Assembly (NCBI RefSeq): GCF_002007205.1
Contig: NZ_LAZS01000006.1
Span: 124,001-188,000 of the forward strand
Direction: 5' to 3'
Length of the DNA stretch: 64,000 nucleotides
Source: Ensifer adhaerens
GTDB taxonomy: Bacteria; Pseudomonadota; Alphaproteobacteria; Rhizobiales; Rhizobiaceae
Positions 45,593-57,361 of the stretch are shown in pieces; within the stretch, counting starts at the first letter, position 1, and the number at the start of each line of letters is the position of its first letter. The notes beneath the pieces were generated by a model. The model searched no databases and was not told the origin of the DNA. It was given only the letters and a program-made list of their open reading frames with translations. The translations under genes and the position numbers were made by a program.

Positions 45593-46435
45593 ATGTTTCA
45601 GCGCTCCACACACCACAACATGGCCCAGCTCATCGGCGCGGCAAGTCTCATGGCTGCATTTTTTCTGCCGATACCGACCAAGGCGGCCACCAGCGAGTGG
45701 GTCGCCTCGCCAGGCGGCATGATCCGGCTGGTGGCAGCGCCACCAAAGGCGAATGGCACCATACCGGCGACGCTTGAGATCAAGCTCAACCCCGGCTGGA
45801 AGACCTATTGGCGGGAGCCCGGCGCAAGCGGCATTCCCCCGCAGGTGACGCTCGATCCCGCAGGCGGCGTCGTGCTCGAGAAGATCGGCTTCCCGGTGCC
45901 GAAAACATTCGATGACGGCGTCGTGCGCTATGTCGGCTACGACAAGTCGGTCGCCTTTCCCCTGACGCTGAAACGGGTCAGCGGCAAGGGCGACGTCACC
46001 ATTCGCGCTTCCGTGTTTCTCGGAATCTGCGAGGACATCTGCATCCCGGTTCAAGGGGAGCTGACGCTGGCCTTGAAGCAGGATGGCTTCGACAATCCGC
46101 TCGACGGCGCGCGCATCGAAGATGCCGTGGCCGCGCTGCCGGAAGCGCCGTCGGCTGATTTTTCCGTGACGTCGAGCCGATACGACGCGGACAAGGCCAC
46201 GCTGCATCTGTCCGTGCGCCTGCCCGCCGACGGCCACGATCCGGAACTCTTTCTCGCCGGGCCTCCCGGGTTTTCGTTCGGCAGACCTGAGGTCCAGCCC
46301 GCCAGGGACAGAGAGGTAAACGCAGCCGTGCCGATCAAGCTCACGGGCAAGGACAGGGAACTGAAAGGCAAGCCGATCGTTTTGACTGTGCGCGCCCAAG
46401 GCCGCAGCATGGAGACGACGCTTGCCTTTGATTAG
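45593..46435 (+). CDS. DsbD N-terminal-domain-like periplasmic protein
   Basis: A 280-residue exported protein; a hydrophobic signal (about 12-28) ends at TKA. The mature part resembles the DsbD N-terminal domain / DsbC-domain family (pfam DsbD_N-like): LNPGWKTYWREPGASGIPPQV, then YVGYDKSVAFPLTL and the Cys pair in VFLGICEDICIP. There is no membrane or thioredoxin domain as in full DsbD. The CxxxC pair may accept electrons in the periplasm, for example from ScsB/CcdA-like partners that are not here. The ATG at 45593 has only a weak ribosome site; 45620 is an alternative. Confidence 0.8.
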   Translation: MFQRSTHHNMAQLIGAASLMAAFFLPIPTKAATSEWVASPGGMIRLVAAPPKANGTIPATLEIKLNPGWKTYWREPGASGIPPQVTLDPAGGVVLEKIGFPVPKTFDDGVVRYVGYDKSVAFPLTLKRVSGKGDVTIRASVFLGICEDICIPVQGELTLALKQDGFDNPLDGARIEDAVAALPEAPSADFSVTSSRYDADKATLHLSVRLPADGHDPELFLAGPPGFSFGRPEVQPARDREVNAAVPIKLTGKDRELKGKPIVLTVRAQGRSMETTLAFD

Positions 46436-46508
46436 CGCGCATCTATAGTCCGCCGAGTTCTCCGACATGCGCGGAGAAACGAGACGCAAGCAACGCAAGG
46501 AGAGTGCC

Positions 46509-46994
46509 GTGACCATTGCCGTCGGAGACAAGCTGCCAGCCGCAACCTTCAAGGAAAAGACCGCCGACGGTCCGGTCGAGGTCACCACCGACCAGCTCTT
46601 TGCCGGCAAGCGTGTCGTCCTCTTCGCCGTTCCCGGCGCGTTCACACCCACCTGCTCGCTCAACCATCTGCCCGGTTACCTCGAAAACCGCGACGCGATC
46701 CTTTCCCGCGGCATCGATGACATCGCCGTCGTCTCCGTCAACGACCTGCATGTCATGGGCGCCTGGGCGACCACCTCGGGCGGCATGGGTAAGATCCACT
46801 TCCTCTCGGACTGGAACGCAGCTTTCACCAAAGCGCTCGGCATGGACATCGATCTGTCGGCCGGCACGCTCGGCGTGCGTTCGAAGCGCTATTCGATGCT
46901 GGTCGAGGACGGCGTGGTAAAGACGCTCAACCTCGAAGAAAGCCCCGGCCAGGCGACCGTTTCGGGCGCCGCTGCGATGCTCGAACAGCTCTGA
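46509..46994 (+). CDS. Peroxiredoxin, Prx5/redoxin type
   Basis: A 161-residue thiol peroxidase reducing H2O2 and organic hydroperoxides. The peroxidatic Cys is in VPGAFTPTCSLNHLPGY (C48). The atypical Prx5 layout continues with DDIAVVSVNDLHVMGAW and KRYSMLVEDG. No second conserved Cys is visible, so it is probably a 1-Cys enzyme recycled by glutaredoxin or glutathione. The start is GTG at 46509, chosen by the AAGGAG at 46498-46503; the frame extends to 46467 without a better site. It lies 73 bp after the DsbD-like gene; co-transcription is possible. Confidence 0.92.
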   Translation: MTIAVGDKLPAATFKEKTADGPVEVTTDQLFAGKRVVLFAVPGAFTPTCSLNHLPGYLENRDAILSRGIDDIAVVSVNDLHVMGAWATTSGGMGKIHFLSDWNAAFTKALGMDIDLSAGTLGVRSKRYSMLVEDGVVKTLNLEESPGQATVSGAAAMLEQL

Positions 46995-47016
46995 GCGCAG
47001 AAGTAAATGCAAATGG

Positions 47017-47041
47017 AAACGGGCCTCAGCGGCCCGTTTTT
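47017..47041. terminator. Bidirectional terminator between prx and rnhA
   Basis: AAACGGGCC (47017-47025) pairs with GGCCCGTTT (47031-47039), with a 5-nt loop and T-run on the plus strand. It lies 23 bp after the peroxiredoxin stop and just beyond the convergent rnhA stop. Confidence 0.8.
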
Positions 47042-47508
47042 CATTTCACGAGAAGAGAATCGGACCGGCGGCCCTTCTTGTAGGGCTCCATGCCCTTGCG
47101 GGCGAGTTCGTCGGCGCGCTCGTTTTCGGGATGGCCGGCATGGCCCTTGACCCAGTGCCAGGTCACCTTGTGCCGCCGGTTGGCTTCGTCCAAGCGCTGC
47201 CAGAGTTCGCCGTTCTTCACCGGCTTCTTGTCCGCGGTCTTCCAGCCGTTCTTCTTCCAGCCGTGGATCCACTTGGAGATGCCGTCCATCACATATTTGC
47301 TGTCGGTGTAGAGATCGACCTCGCAGGCGCTCTTCAGCGCGTCGAGCGCCGAGATCGCCGCCAGCAGCTCCATGCGGTTGTTGGTGGTCTCGGCCTCGCC
47401 ACCGGAGAGGTCCTTTTCCACCTCGCCATAGCGCAGCACCGCGCCCCAGCCGCCCGGACCCGGATTGCCCGAGCAGGCACCGTCGGTGAAGATATCGACA
47501 TGTTTCAT
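47041..47508 (-). CDS. rnhA: Ribonuclease HI
   Basis: A 155-residue RNase H degrading RNA in RNA/DNA hybrids. Catalytic acids are seen in order: Asp in [16 protein letters not shown], Glu in [10 protein letters not shown], Asp in [10 protein letters not shown] and Asp in NERADELAR; the basic protrusion ([20 protein letters not shown]) is present. The ATG at 47508 overlaps the thrB stop by 4 bp (ATGA), with GGGGGCAGG before it; the longer frame is an artefact. It is the last gene of the LDT-to-rnhA operon. Confidence 0.95.
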   Translation of the reverse strand: MKHVDIFTDGACSGNPGPGGWGAVLRYGEVEKDLSGGEAETTNNRMELLAAISALDALKSACEVDLYTDSKYVMDGISKWIHGWKKNGWKTADKKPVKNGELWQRLDEANRRHKVTWHWVKGHAGHPENERADELARKGMEPYKKGRRSDSLLVK

Positions 47509-48485
47509 GCCTGCCCCCCGTCGCGGCGCAGGCCATATTCGGCGCTGGAAGCGATTGCCCGGTGGAAGCGGATCTTCGTCAGATATTCGAGCGGATCCTT
47601 CTTGACCACGAGCGCCCCGGCAGGTGTCGTAAGCCAGTCGTAGAGGCGCGTCAGGAAGAAACGCAGCGCCGAGCCGCGGCAAAGCAGCGGCAGGGCGTCG
47701 ACCTCGGCCGGCGTCAGCTTGCGCACGCTCTCGTAGCCCGAAAGCATCGCCATGCCCTTGGTGATGTTGTAGGAGCCGTTCTTCTCGAAGCACCAGGAAT
47801 TGAGGCAGACGGCAACGTCATAGGCGAGGTAGTCGTTGCAGGCGAAATAGAAGTCGATCAGGCCGGAAAGCTGGTCGCCGAGGAAGAAGACGTTGTCCGG
47901 GAAGAGATCGGCGTGGATGACGCCGTCCGGAAGCGATTTCGGCCAGTGGCGCTCCAGGTGCTCAAGCTCCGCCGATATCTCGTCCTTGAGACCTGCCTGC
48001 ACCTCGTCGGCGCGCGCCTCGGAATTGACCCAGAGCGGCCGCCAGCCGCCGACGGACAGCGCATTGGCGCGCTTCAGCGCGAAGCCCTCGCCGGCGAGAT
48101 GCATGGCGGCGAGCGCCTTGCCGACTTCATGGCAATGCCTGGCTTCGGGCTTCCGGAGCCACATACCCTCGAGGAAAGAGATGACGGCGGCAGGGCGGCC
48201 GGAGAGCTCGCCAAGCAGTTCGCCATCGGCGCGCGGCAAGGGCAGCGGGCAGGACAGTCCGCCCTCGGCCAGGTGATGCATCAGCCCCAGGAAGAACGGC
48301 AGGTCATCGGCATTCACGCGCTTTTCGTAGAGCGTGAGGATGTAGGAACCCTTGGTCGTGTGCAGCAGGAAATTGGAATTCTCGACCCCCTCGGCAATCC
48401 CCTTGTAGGAGGTCAGCTGGCCGACGTCATAGGCGGCGAGAAAACGGGCGAGATCGTCTTCCGTGATATCGGTGTAAACGGCCAA
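47505..48485 (-). CDS. thrB: Homoserine kinase (APH-like type)
   Basis: A 326-residue kinase making O-phosphohomoserine for ThrC. It belongs to the aminoglycoside-phosphotransferase-like ThrB type common in alphaproteobacteria: [13 protein letters not shown] (nucleotide loop), [10 protein letters not shown], catalytic [14 protein letters not shown] and metal-binding [11 protein letters not shown]. The start is a TTG at 48485, matching the family N-terminus AVYTDI; GAGAG lies just upstream. It overlaps rnhA by 4 bp and follows ispH by 40 bp. Confidence 0.94.
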   Translation of the reverse strand: MAVYTDITEDDLARFLAAYDVGQLTSYKGIAEGVENSNFLLHTTKGSYILTLYEKRVNADDLPFFLGLMHHLAEGGLSCPLPLPRADGELLGELSGRPAAVISFLEGMWLRKPEARHCHEVGKALAAMHLAGEGFALKRANALSVGGWRPLWVNSEARADEVQAGLKDEISAELEHLERHWPKSLPDGVIHADLFPDNVFFLGDQLSGLIDFYFACNDYLAYDVAVCLNSWCFEKNGSYNITKGMAMLSGYESVRKLTPAEVDALPLLCRGSALRFFLTRLYDWLTTPAGALVVKKDPLEYLTKIRFHRAIASSAEYGLRRDGGQA

Positions 48486-48525
48486 GGTTGTCCACTCTCA
48501 AGAAAATGCGGGCAGGAAATACGGC

Positions 48526-49536
48526 TTATTCGCCGTTGACGAAGGCCATGTCGGCTGAAGTCAGCGGCACGTGACGGATCTCGCGGTTGACGAGGAAGTT
48601 CTCGTTTTCCTCGACCGTATCGGCAAGTTCCACCTTCGCGTCGTAGCGTTCGCGAAACGCCTCGATGATCTCGTTGACGATCACCTCAGGCGCCGACGCT
48701 CCGGCCGATAGGCCGACGGTAGCGATATCGCCGATCTCGTCCCAGTCGATTTCCGACGCGCGCTGGACCAGCACGGATTTCTTCGCGCCGGCCCGCAGCG
48801 CCACTTCGACGAGGCGCTTGGAATTGGATGAGTTGGGCGCGCCGACGACCAGGAACAGGTCGCAGCCGGGTGCAGCCTGCTTCACCGCCTCCTGGCGGTT
48901 GGTGGTGGCATAGCAGATCGAATCGGCGGCCGGCGCCGTCAGGTTCGGGAAGCGCTCGTGCAGCCGCTTGATGACGCCGGCCGTGTCGTCGACCGACAGC
49001 GTCGTCTGGGTGACGAAACCGAGATTGTCCGGATCCGGCGGCTGGTAGACGTCGGCGTCCTCGACGGTCTCGACCAGCGAGACCGCGCCCTCCGGCAATT
49101 GGCCCATGGTGCCGATCACTTCGGGATGACCCGCATGGCCGATCAAGACGACGTGGCGGCCGAGACGGTTGTGGCGCATCGCCTGCTTGTGGACCTTGGA
49201 GACCAGCGGACAGGTGGCATCGAGATAGAAGAGGTTGCGGGCATCCGCATCGGCGGGCACCGATTTCGGCACGCCATGGGCGGAGAAGACCACCGGCTGC
49301 TTGCGGTGTTCCGGCGGGATTTCGTCGAGCTCCTCGACGAAGATTGCGCCCTTGGCTTCGAGGCCTTCGACGACGTAGCGATTGTGGACGATCTCATGGC
49401 GGACATAGACCGGTGCGCCGAATTCCTTCAGCGCCAGGACGACGATCTGGATCGCGCGGTCGACGCCGGCGCAGAAGCCGCGCGGGCCGCAAAGGCGGAT
49501 GGTGATCGGGGATTTTTCTGCCGCTGATGATGCCAT
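48526..49536 (-). CDS. ispH: 4-hydroxy-3-methylbut-2-enyl diphosphate reductase
   Basis: A 336-residue iron-sulfur enzyme, the last step of the MEP isoprenoid pathway, giving IPP and DMAPP. The three cluster Cys are in [18 protein letters not shown] and [10 protein letters not shown], with conserved His in YVRHEIVHN and IGHAGHPE. Length and motifs are complete. It is 3 bp after the DUF1304 gene on the same strand. Isoprenoids from this step feed the heme-O farnesyl group made by CtaB. Confidence 0.97.
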   Translation of the reverse strand: MASSAAEKSPITIRLCGPRGFCAGVDRAIQIVVLALKEFGAPVYVRHEIVHNRYVVEGLEAKGAIFVEELDEIPPEHRKQPVVFSAHGVPKSVPADADARNLFYLDATCPLVSKVHKQAMRHNRLGRHVVLIGHAGHPEVIGTMGQLPEGAVSLVETVEDADVYQPPDPDNLGFVTQTTLSVDDTAGVIKRLHERFPNLTAPAADSICYATTNRQEAVKQAAPGCDLFLVVGAPNSSNSKRLVEVALRAGAKKSVLVQRASEIDWDEIGDIATVGLSAGASAPEVIVNEIIEAFRERYDAKVELADTVEENENFLVNREIRHVPLTSADMAFVNGE

Positions 49537-49539
49537 GGA

Positions 49540-49905
49540 TCAGGATGCCATTAGTAGGAAAACGAGCGCTGCAATCGCCGGGCCGCCCTGGATGAGGAGG
49601 ATGCGCGGCTTGACCGACCACGCGCCATATATAGCGGCAACGACCACGCACACAAGAAAGAACACCTTCAGCTGAAAGGCAAAGGAGGCTTCCGCCTGGA
49701 TCAACGACCAGAACACGCCGGCGGCAAGAAAGCCGTTATAGAGCCCCTGATTGGCGGCGAGCACCCGTGTCGTCTCGGCCTGTTCCGGTGTCATGCGGAA
49801 GACCGCCCTTCCCTTCGGACCGGTCCACAGGAACATTTCCAGCACCAGAAAGCCGACATGCAGCAAGCCGGTCAAGGCAATCAGTGTGTTCGCGATGATC
49901 GTCAT
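49540..49905 (-). CDS. DUF1304 family membrane protein
   Basis: A 121-residue protein with four transmembrane helices (about 3-25, 52-70, 76-94 and 98-118). The DUF1304 features are present: HVGFLVLEMFLWTGPKGRAVF and NQGLYNGFLAAGVFW. Function unknown. A GAGGGC site favours the ATG at 49905 over 49926. It sits directly before ispH. Confidence 0.88.
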   Translation of the reverse strand: MTIIANTLIALTGLLHVGFLVLEMFLWTGPKGRAVFRMTPEQAETTRVLAANQGLYNGFLAAGVFWSLIQAEASFAFQLKVFFLVCVVVAAIYGAWSVKPRILLIQGGPAIAALVFLLMAS

Positions 49906-49956
49906 CGTTGCCCTCGCGGTCGTCACACCAGCGTTACCATGACGGCAAGCGCGCGG

Positions 49957-50700
49957 CTATCGCCCCCGCCGAAACGCGTAGACGCCGCTGACCAGAACCA
50001 GCGCGCCTGCCAACCCATACCAGGTCAGGGCATATTGCAGGTGGTTGTTGGGCAGGTCGAACTGGGTGACGCCGCCGATCGGGAGACCACCGGGATTGGG
50101 CGCCGCATCGGCATCGACGAAAAACGGCACGACCTTGTCGGTGGGAAGGCCGACCGAAGACGCCATCGTGTCGAGATCCTTCCAGTAGAAGATGTTCTTG
50201 GCGAGGTCGTTGTCGGGAACGAGCGACGACGGCTTTCCGTCAAGCTTCGGCCTTGCAAGACCATGAACGCCAACGAACGCGGGAAGCTCGCCGGCAAGCC
50301 GGGTCGATGCATCCTTCTGCTCGAAAGGCACGAAACCGCGATTGACGAAGAGAAAACGGTCGTCGTCCAGCCGTAGCGGCGTGAAGACGTAATAGCCGGT
50401 GCGGCCATTGAACGTCGCGAAGAAATGCCGCTCCTTGGTGTGGTCGAACCCACCGGTCACCGAAACCGTGCGGTAGTCGATGTCGCCACCATCAGCGAGG
50501 ATCTTCTCGATCTCGGCAAGCGTCGCCGGCGGCGCAGACCTGCGCTCGGCCATGGCTGAAAGCAGGCCTTCCTTCCAGTGCAGCCGCTGCATCTGCCAGG
50601 TACCGAGAGAGACAAGAATGGCAAATGTCGCGACGAGCAGCAGCAACGTGCCGATGCGGCCGATCAGGCCACGCTTTTTGCTGGTCGCGATCTCAGCCAC
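49957..50700 (-). CDS. surf1: SURF1 family cytochrome oxidase assembly protein
   Basis: A 247-residue inner-membrane assembly factor for heme a insertion into aa3 oxidase. It has two TM helices flanking a periplasmic domain (N-terminal LLLVATFAILVSLGTWQMQRL, C-terminal LTWYGLAGALVLVSGVYAF), with the SURF1 signatures LGTWQMQRLHWKEGLL, YYVFTPLRL and FVNRGFVP. A GTG at 50700 overlaps the DUF983 stop by 8 bp and is preferred; an ATG at 50724 would overlap by 32 bp. Confidence 0.92.
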   Translation of the reverse strand: MAEIATSKKRGLIGRIGTLLLLVATFAILVSLGTWQMQRLHWKEGLLSAMAERRSAPPATLAEIEKILADGGDIDYRTVSVTGGFDHTKERHFFATFNGRTGYYVFTPLRLDDDRFLFVNRGFVPFEQKDASTRLAGELPAFVGVHGLARPKLDGKPSSLVPDNDLAKNIFYWKDLDTMASSVGLPTDKVVPFFVDADAAPNPGGLPIGGVTQFDLPNNHLQYALTWYGLAGALVLVSGVYAFRRGR

Positions 50701-51076
50701 GGTCGATCTCGCCGGGACGCGCATTGTTGCGATATTGCAGGTTGATCAGGATACCCTTCAGCATCCGCGTCAGGCCGAGGCTGAAAATCACCGCAAGCGG
50801 GATCCACAAGATGAAATGCAGCCAGAGCGGCGGGTTGAAGTTGACCTCCGCCCAGAGCGCCGCGCCGACGACAATGAAACCGACGATCAGGATCACGAAG
50901 ACCACCGGACCGTCGCCGGCATCGGCGAAACGGTAATCGAGGTCGCAGCTTGCGCAGGCGGGCTTCACCTTGAGGAAGCCATCGAAGAGCTTGCCCTGGC
51001 CGCAGCGTGGGCAGAGCCCCTTGATCCCGGTCATCACCGGATCCACCGGCGGGAAATGTGCCTTGTCTTCACTCAC
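50693..51076 (-). CDS. DUF983 family protein with zinc-ribbon and two TM helices
   Basis: A 127-residue protein. A four-Cys zinc-ribbon-like motif (GLCPRCGQG...ACASCDLDY) is followed by two membrane helices (about 57-78 and 83-105). DUF983 proteins are regularly encoded with cytochrome oxidase assembly genes in alphaproteobacteria, suggesting a role in oxidase maturation, but no activity is proven. It starts with GTG and overlaps the L,D-transpeptidase stop by 4 bp (GTGA). Confidence 0.9.
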   Translation of the reverse strand: MSEDKAHFPPVDPVMTGIKGLCPRCGQGKLFDGFLKVKPACASCDLDYRFADAGDGPVVFVILIVGFIVVGAALWAEVNFNPPLWLHFILWIPLAVIFSLGLTRMLKGILINLQYRNNARPGEIDRG

Positions 51077-51561
51077 GGCTTGATCTCGATTGGCGTGTTG
51101 TTGGGGACCAGTGCCCAGATTTCATCCATTTCGGCATTGGTAACGGCAACGCAGCCATTCGTCCAATCGAAGCGCTGCGTCAAAAAGGCCAGCCAGCCGA
51201 AATAATTGGGCTGGCCATGGATCATGATCATGCCGCCCGGATCGACACCGTTCGCGGCAGCGGCAGAGACATCGGCCGGCGCCGGATAAGAGACGTGGAT
51301 GGACTTGTAGTAACCGCTGCCGGGATTGCGCCAGTCGAGAGAATAGAGCCCTTCCGGCGTCCTCTGGTCTCCCTCCTGACGCTTGTGACCGATGGGGTTG
51401 CCGCCGAGCGCAACCGTGTATTCACGGATCACCTGGTCACCTTGGAAGAGCTGCAACAGCCGCCGCTCCTTGTGCACGACAACCCTGTCCGCGCTATCGG
51501 CCGCCGCAGCGGGAAAGCCGCCGGATACCACTAGCGTCGCAGCCACCAAGGCCAACCTCAT
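51073..51561 (-). CDS. L,D-transpeptidase (YkuD domain)
   Basis: A 162-residue exported enzyme that forms 3-3 crosslinks or attaches proteins to peptidoglycan. The signal peptide ends at AAA near residue 21. The YkuD catalytic His is in MIMIHGQPN and the Cys in TNGCVAVTN. It is of the short periplasmic type without a LysM domain. It overlaps the DUF983 gene, so the cell-wall enzyme and the oxidase assembly genes share a transcript, which is unusual. Only 42 bp lie between its start and the ctaE terminator. Confidence 0.92.
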   Translation of the reverse strand: MRLALVAATLVVSGGFPAAAADSADRVVVHKERRLLQLFQGDQVIREYTVALGGNPIGHKRQEGDQRTPEGLYSLDWRNPGSGYYKSIHVSYPAPADVSAAAANGVDPGGMIMIHGQPNYFGWLAFLTQRFDWTNGCVAVTNAEMDEIWALVPNNTPIEIKP

Positions 51562-51603
51562 TTCCGTCTCCCCTCAAGCCGATCTGCGGGCACACCACCA
51601 AAA

Positions 51604-51639
51604 GAACAAGGCGGCTGCATGACTGCAACCGCCTTGTTC
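51604..51639 (-). terminator. Terminator of the ctaCDB-coxF-ctaG-ctaE operon
   Basis: GAACAAGGCGG (51604-51614) is perfectly complementary to CCGCCTTGTTC (51629-51639); a T-rich stretch follows on the minus strand. It lies 23 bp after the ctaE stop. Confidence 0.85.
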
Positions 51640-51661
51640 CTTGACTTAGATGCTCGCGCTA

Positions 51662-52540
51662 TCAGCCGTGCGCGATCGGCGCGCCCCAGCTTCCCCAGAT
51701 GTAGATGGAGAAGAACAGGAACAGCCAGACGACGTCAACGAAGTGCCAGTACCAGGCGGCGGCTTCGAAACCGAAGTGCTGCTTCGGCGTGAAATCGCCA
51801 CGCAGCGCACGAACCAGGCAGACAAGCAGGAAGATCGTGCCGACCAGAACGTGGAAGCCGTGGAAACCGGTCGCCATGAAGAAGGTCGCGCCGTAGATCG
51901 AGTCCTTGAAGGCGAACGGAGCGTGAGCGTACTCGTAGCCCTGGACGAAGGAGAACAGCACGCCGAGAACGACCGTCAGCGTCAGGCCGTTGACGAGGCC
52001 CTTGCGGTCATTGTGCAGCAGTGCGTGGTGTGCCCAGGTGACCGTCGTACCCGAAAGCAGCAGGATGACGGTGTTGTAGAGCGGCAGGTGCCACGGATCG
52101 AGCACTTCGATGCCCTTCGGCGGCCAGACGCCGCCGGTGAAGGTGGCGCGGGTTGCCTGGATGGCTTCGCCAGGGAACAGGCTCGCATCGAAGAAGGCCC
52201 AGAACCAGGCCGCGAAGAACATCACTTCCGAAGCGATGAACATGATCATGCCGTAGCGCAGGTGCAGCGAGACGACGCGGGTGTGGTGACCCTCGTGCGC
52301 TTCCTTCACCGTGTCCGACCACCAGCCATACATGGTGTAGAGGACGATGATGAGGCCTGCGAGCAGGATCCAGACGTTGGCGAGCTCGAAGCCGAAGATC
52401 TTCAGCGAGCTGCCCGACAGGTAGCGCATGTAGCAGATGCCGCCGAACGCCATGACGAAGGCGCCGATCGAGGCAAGCAGCGGCCAGGGGCTCGGGTCGA
52501 TGATGTGGTAGTCGTGATTCTTCTGATGCGCACCGGCCAT
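51662..52540 (-). CDS. ctaE: Cytochrome c oxidase subunit III
   Basis: A 292-residue, seven-helix subunit of the aa3-type oxidase. It shows HDYHIIDPSPWPLLASIGAF, the conserved FFAAWFWAFFDASLFP and HFVDVVWLFLFFSIYIWG at the end. It does not bind redox metals but stabilises subunit I. The ATG at 52540 is used (GGGGATT upstream); the frame extends to 52585. It is the last gene of the operon. Confidence 0.96.
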   Translation of the reverse strand: MAGAHQKNHDYHIIDPSPWPLLASIGAFVMAFGGICYMRYLSGSSLKIFGFELANVWILLAGLIIVLYTMYGWWSDTVKEAHEGHHTRVVSLHLRYGMIMFIASEVMFFAAWFWAFFDASLFPGEAIQATRATFTGGVWPPKGIEVLDPWHLPLYNTVILLLSGTTVTWAHHALLHNDRKGLVNGLTLTVVLGVLFSFVQGYEYAHAPFAFKDSIYGATFFMATGFHGFHVLVGTIFLLVCLVRALRGDFTPKQHFGFEAAAWYWHFVDVVWLFLFFSIYIWGSWGAPIAHG

Positions 52541-52604
52541 GTCAGTAATCCCCGATATGTCTCTCTCTTGTCGCCTTTCCGGCATAGCCGAAAAGGACCT
52601 CCAG

Positions 52605-53198
52605 TCAAAGTTTGTTCTCTTCCGTCTTCACCTGTGCGACCGGTTTCGACGGTTCGCGCGGATAGAAGGTGTAGGAAAGCGTCAACGTCTTGATGTCCTT
52701 GGTTTCCACCGCCTTGACGATGTCCGGATCGACGAAGAACACCACCGGCATCTCCATCTCCTCTCCCGGCTGCAGCGTCGTCTCGGTGAAGCAGAAGCAT
52801 TGCACCTTGTTGAAATAGGCGCCCGCCTGCATCGGCGTGACGTTGAAGGTCGCCTGACCTGTCGTCGGCTTAGACGACAGGTTCTTCGCCTTGTACATCA
52901 CCTGCACGGTCTCGCCGATGCGGATGTCGATGTCACGCTGGACCGGCTTGAACTCCCAGGGCAGGCCGCCCGAGGTGTTGGCGTCGAAAGTAACCTTCAC
53001 CTTTTCGTCCAGGATGACGTCGGATGCCTGCTCGACGCGCTGCGTCGTGCCGTTGTAACCGGTGACGCGGCAGAACATGTCGTAAAGCGGCACCGCCGCA
53101 TAGGCCATGCCGACCATGCCGCCGACAAAGGCCAGGCAGGTGCCGACGACGACGCGGTTGGAGCGCTGCTTGGAGGCCGTTTCCGGTGAATTCGTCAT
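52605..53198 (-). CDS. ctaG: Cytochrome c oxidase assembly protein Cox11
   Basis: A 197-residue copper chaperone that builds the CuB site of subunit I. One TM helix (about 15-38) anchors a periplasmic domain; the conserved copper ligands are in the CFCF motif ([10 protein letters not shown]), and the [12 protein letters not shown] segment after the helix is diagnostic. It starts 11 bp after coxF, within the cox operon. Confidence 0.96.
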   Translation of the reverse strand: MTNSPETASKQRSNRVVVGTCLAFVGGMVGMAYAAVPLYDMFCRVTGYNGTTQRVEQASDVILDEKVKVTFDANTSGGLPWEFKPVQRDIDIRIGETVQVMYKAKNLSSKPTTGQATFNVTPMQAGAYFNKVQCFCFTETTLQPGEEMEMPVVFFVDPDIVKAVETKDIKTLTLSYTFYPREPSKPVAQVKTEENKL

Positions 53199-53209
53199 GC
53201 CAGTTTGCC

Positions 53210-53350
53210 TCAGTTGACCATGCCGTTGCCGAACTTGATCAGCGTGACGATGTAGAAGAGGACGACGAGGCCGAAGAGCACGAAGCCGAGCGCGATGTTG
53301 CGGCCGCGGCGCGATTTCTTCTGGGCATCAGTGAGCTTGACGGTTTCCAT
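53210..53350 (-). CDS. coxF: Small membrane protein CoxF
   Basis: A 46-residue single-pass protein (basic N-terminus KKSRRGRN, one helix at about 19-39). Its position between ctaB and ctaG is that of the CoxF protein of rhizobial oxidase operons. Its start overlaps the ctaB stop (TGATG). It is likely a minor subunit or assembly factor. Its frame was readable only as the tail of a spurious longer ORF. Confidence 0.8.
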   Translation of the reverse strand: METVKLTDAQKKSRRGRNIALGFVLFGLVVLFYIVTLIKFGNGMVN

Positions 53351-54306
53351 CAGGCAATACTCCCGGCGTTCAGCCAGACATTGACGATCAGGTGATCCGC
53401 CATCAGGGCGGAGAAGATCACGAAAAGGTACATGATCGAGAAGGCGAATAGCTTCTTGGCTGGCAGCATGCGCTCGTCCGATTCCGGCATGCGCAGCACG
53501 CCGATCGAGTACCAGACGAAGCCGAGGCCGAGGGCCGTTGCGAAGATGCCGTAACCGATGCTCGCGAAACCGAGCAAGGTGGGACAGATGCCAATGAGAG
53601 CGGTCAGAACCGCATAGATGACGATCTGCTTCTTGGTGGTCGCCTGGCCGCAGACGTTCGGCATCATCGGCACGCCGACGGCGCCGTAGTCGCCCATCTT
53701 GAACAGCGCCAGCGCCCAGAAATGCGCCGGGGTCCACAGGAAGGTGATGAGGAACAGCACGATGCTTTCGATCGATACCGCGCCGGTCACGCAGGCCCAG
53801 CCGATCATCGGCGGGAAGGCGCCGGCAGCACCGCCGATGACGATGTTCTGCGGCGTCGAGCGCTTCAGCCACATCGTGTAGATGACCACGTAGAAGAAGA
53901 TGGTGAAGGCGAGCAACCCGGCTGCGAGCCAATTGACGGCGAGCCCGAGGATGATCACGGAAAAGGCAGACAGCGTCAGACCGAAGGCCAGCGCTTCCTG
54001 CGGCAGGATCTTGCCGGCCGGGATCGGGCGCTTGGCGGTACGGCTCATGACCGCGTCGATGTCGGCGTCATACCACATGTTGAGCGCGCCGGAGGCGCCT
54101 GCACCGACGGCGATGCAGAGGATGGCGATGAAACCGATGAAGGGATTGATGTGTCCTGGTGCCAGCACCAGTCCGGCGAATGCCGTGAAGACGACGAGGG
54201 ACATGACACGCGGCTTCAAAAGCTCGAAATAATCGCGCGCAGAGGCTTCGGACAGGCGCGCTACGCCTTCCATGCCGACTGCTTCGTGATTGTCGATGAC
54301 CGTCAT
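53350..54306 (-). CDS. ctaB: Protoheme IX farnesyltransferase (heme O synthase)
   Basis: A 318-residue UbiA-family membrane enzyme that adds the farnesyl group to heme b, the first step to heme a. Nine hydrophobic segments are seen, with the Asp-rich prenyl-diphosphate motif [19 protein letters not shown] and the second motif in loop 6-7 near [13 protein letters not shown]. The ATG at 54306 is used; the longer frame runs into ctaD in antisense register and is false. Confidence 0.95.
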   Translation of the reverse strand: MTVIDNHEAVGMEGVARLSEASARDYFELLKPRVMSLVVFTAFAGLVLAPGHINPFIGFIAILCIAVGAGASGALNMWYDADIDAVMSRTAKRPIPAGKILPQEALAFGLTLSAFSVIILGLAVNWLAAGLLAFTIFFYVVIYTMWLKRSTPQNIVIGGAAGAFPPMIGWACVTGAVSIESIVLFLITFLWTPAHFWALALFKMGDYGAVGVPMMPNVCGQATTKKQIVIYAVLTALIGICPTLLGFASIGYGIFATALGLGFVWYSIGVLRMPESDERMLPAKKLFAFSIMYLFVIFSALMADHLIVNVWLNAGSIA

Positions 54307-54404
54307 GTCCTGTCCCTGCTTTAGTCCCGGCCGCAAGGGCCGTGTGTCGCCGGTTTCCCGGCGGGGTGAAGCCGCCGGAACCGGCGGCTTCTGTTGGTTG
54401 CCCG

Positions 54405-56995
<2,591 letters not shown>

Positions 56996-57016
56996 AATGT
57001 GTCTCCCCAATGCGCT

Positions 57017-57030
57017 TGATCAGGATCAAA
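57017..57030. promoter_or_regulatory. FNR/FixK-type box upstream of ctaC
   Basis: TTGATCAGGATCAA is a perfect TTGAT-N4-ATCAA site, the binding consensus of FNR/FixK/FnrN regulators. It lies 22 bp upstream of the ctaC GTG, so it would overlap or follow the transcription start. This fits repression of aa3 oxidase under low oxygen; activation is less likely from this position. Confidence 0.75.
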
Positions 57031-57361
57031 CCGGAACGCAGAATCCCTGCGATACTGCTGCGCTTCAAACCACAGTTTGTCCGATGCCGCAACATCTGAC
57101 CAATCAACCCCATGCGGCATTTTTGCACAAACGTTGCTTTTCACACAGGCACCCCTCGAAACCCGTGGTGAAACAACCTATAGAGGCTCCTCTGCGTGCT
57201 CAGCGACGCGATTATGCAGCGCTCGAGCGGCAACGCAGCGGACAGGGCGCCCAACCCGCCCAATTTCCGCCATATGGCGCTGGAATGTGCCCCGAAGGGC
57301 TTTTCATTTAATCCAGCGCGCTTCAAGAATAGCCCTGATGATTCGACGTTTTGAGGTTTAC
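57031..57361. other. Divergent intergenic region between ctaC and ialB
   Basis: About 330 bp. It should hold promoters for the cox operon (minus) and ialB (plus). Apart from the adjacent FNR-type box no clear element was found. Overlapping reading frames here lack coding character. Confidence 0.5.
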
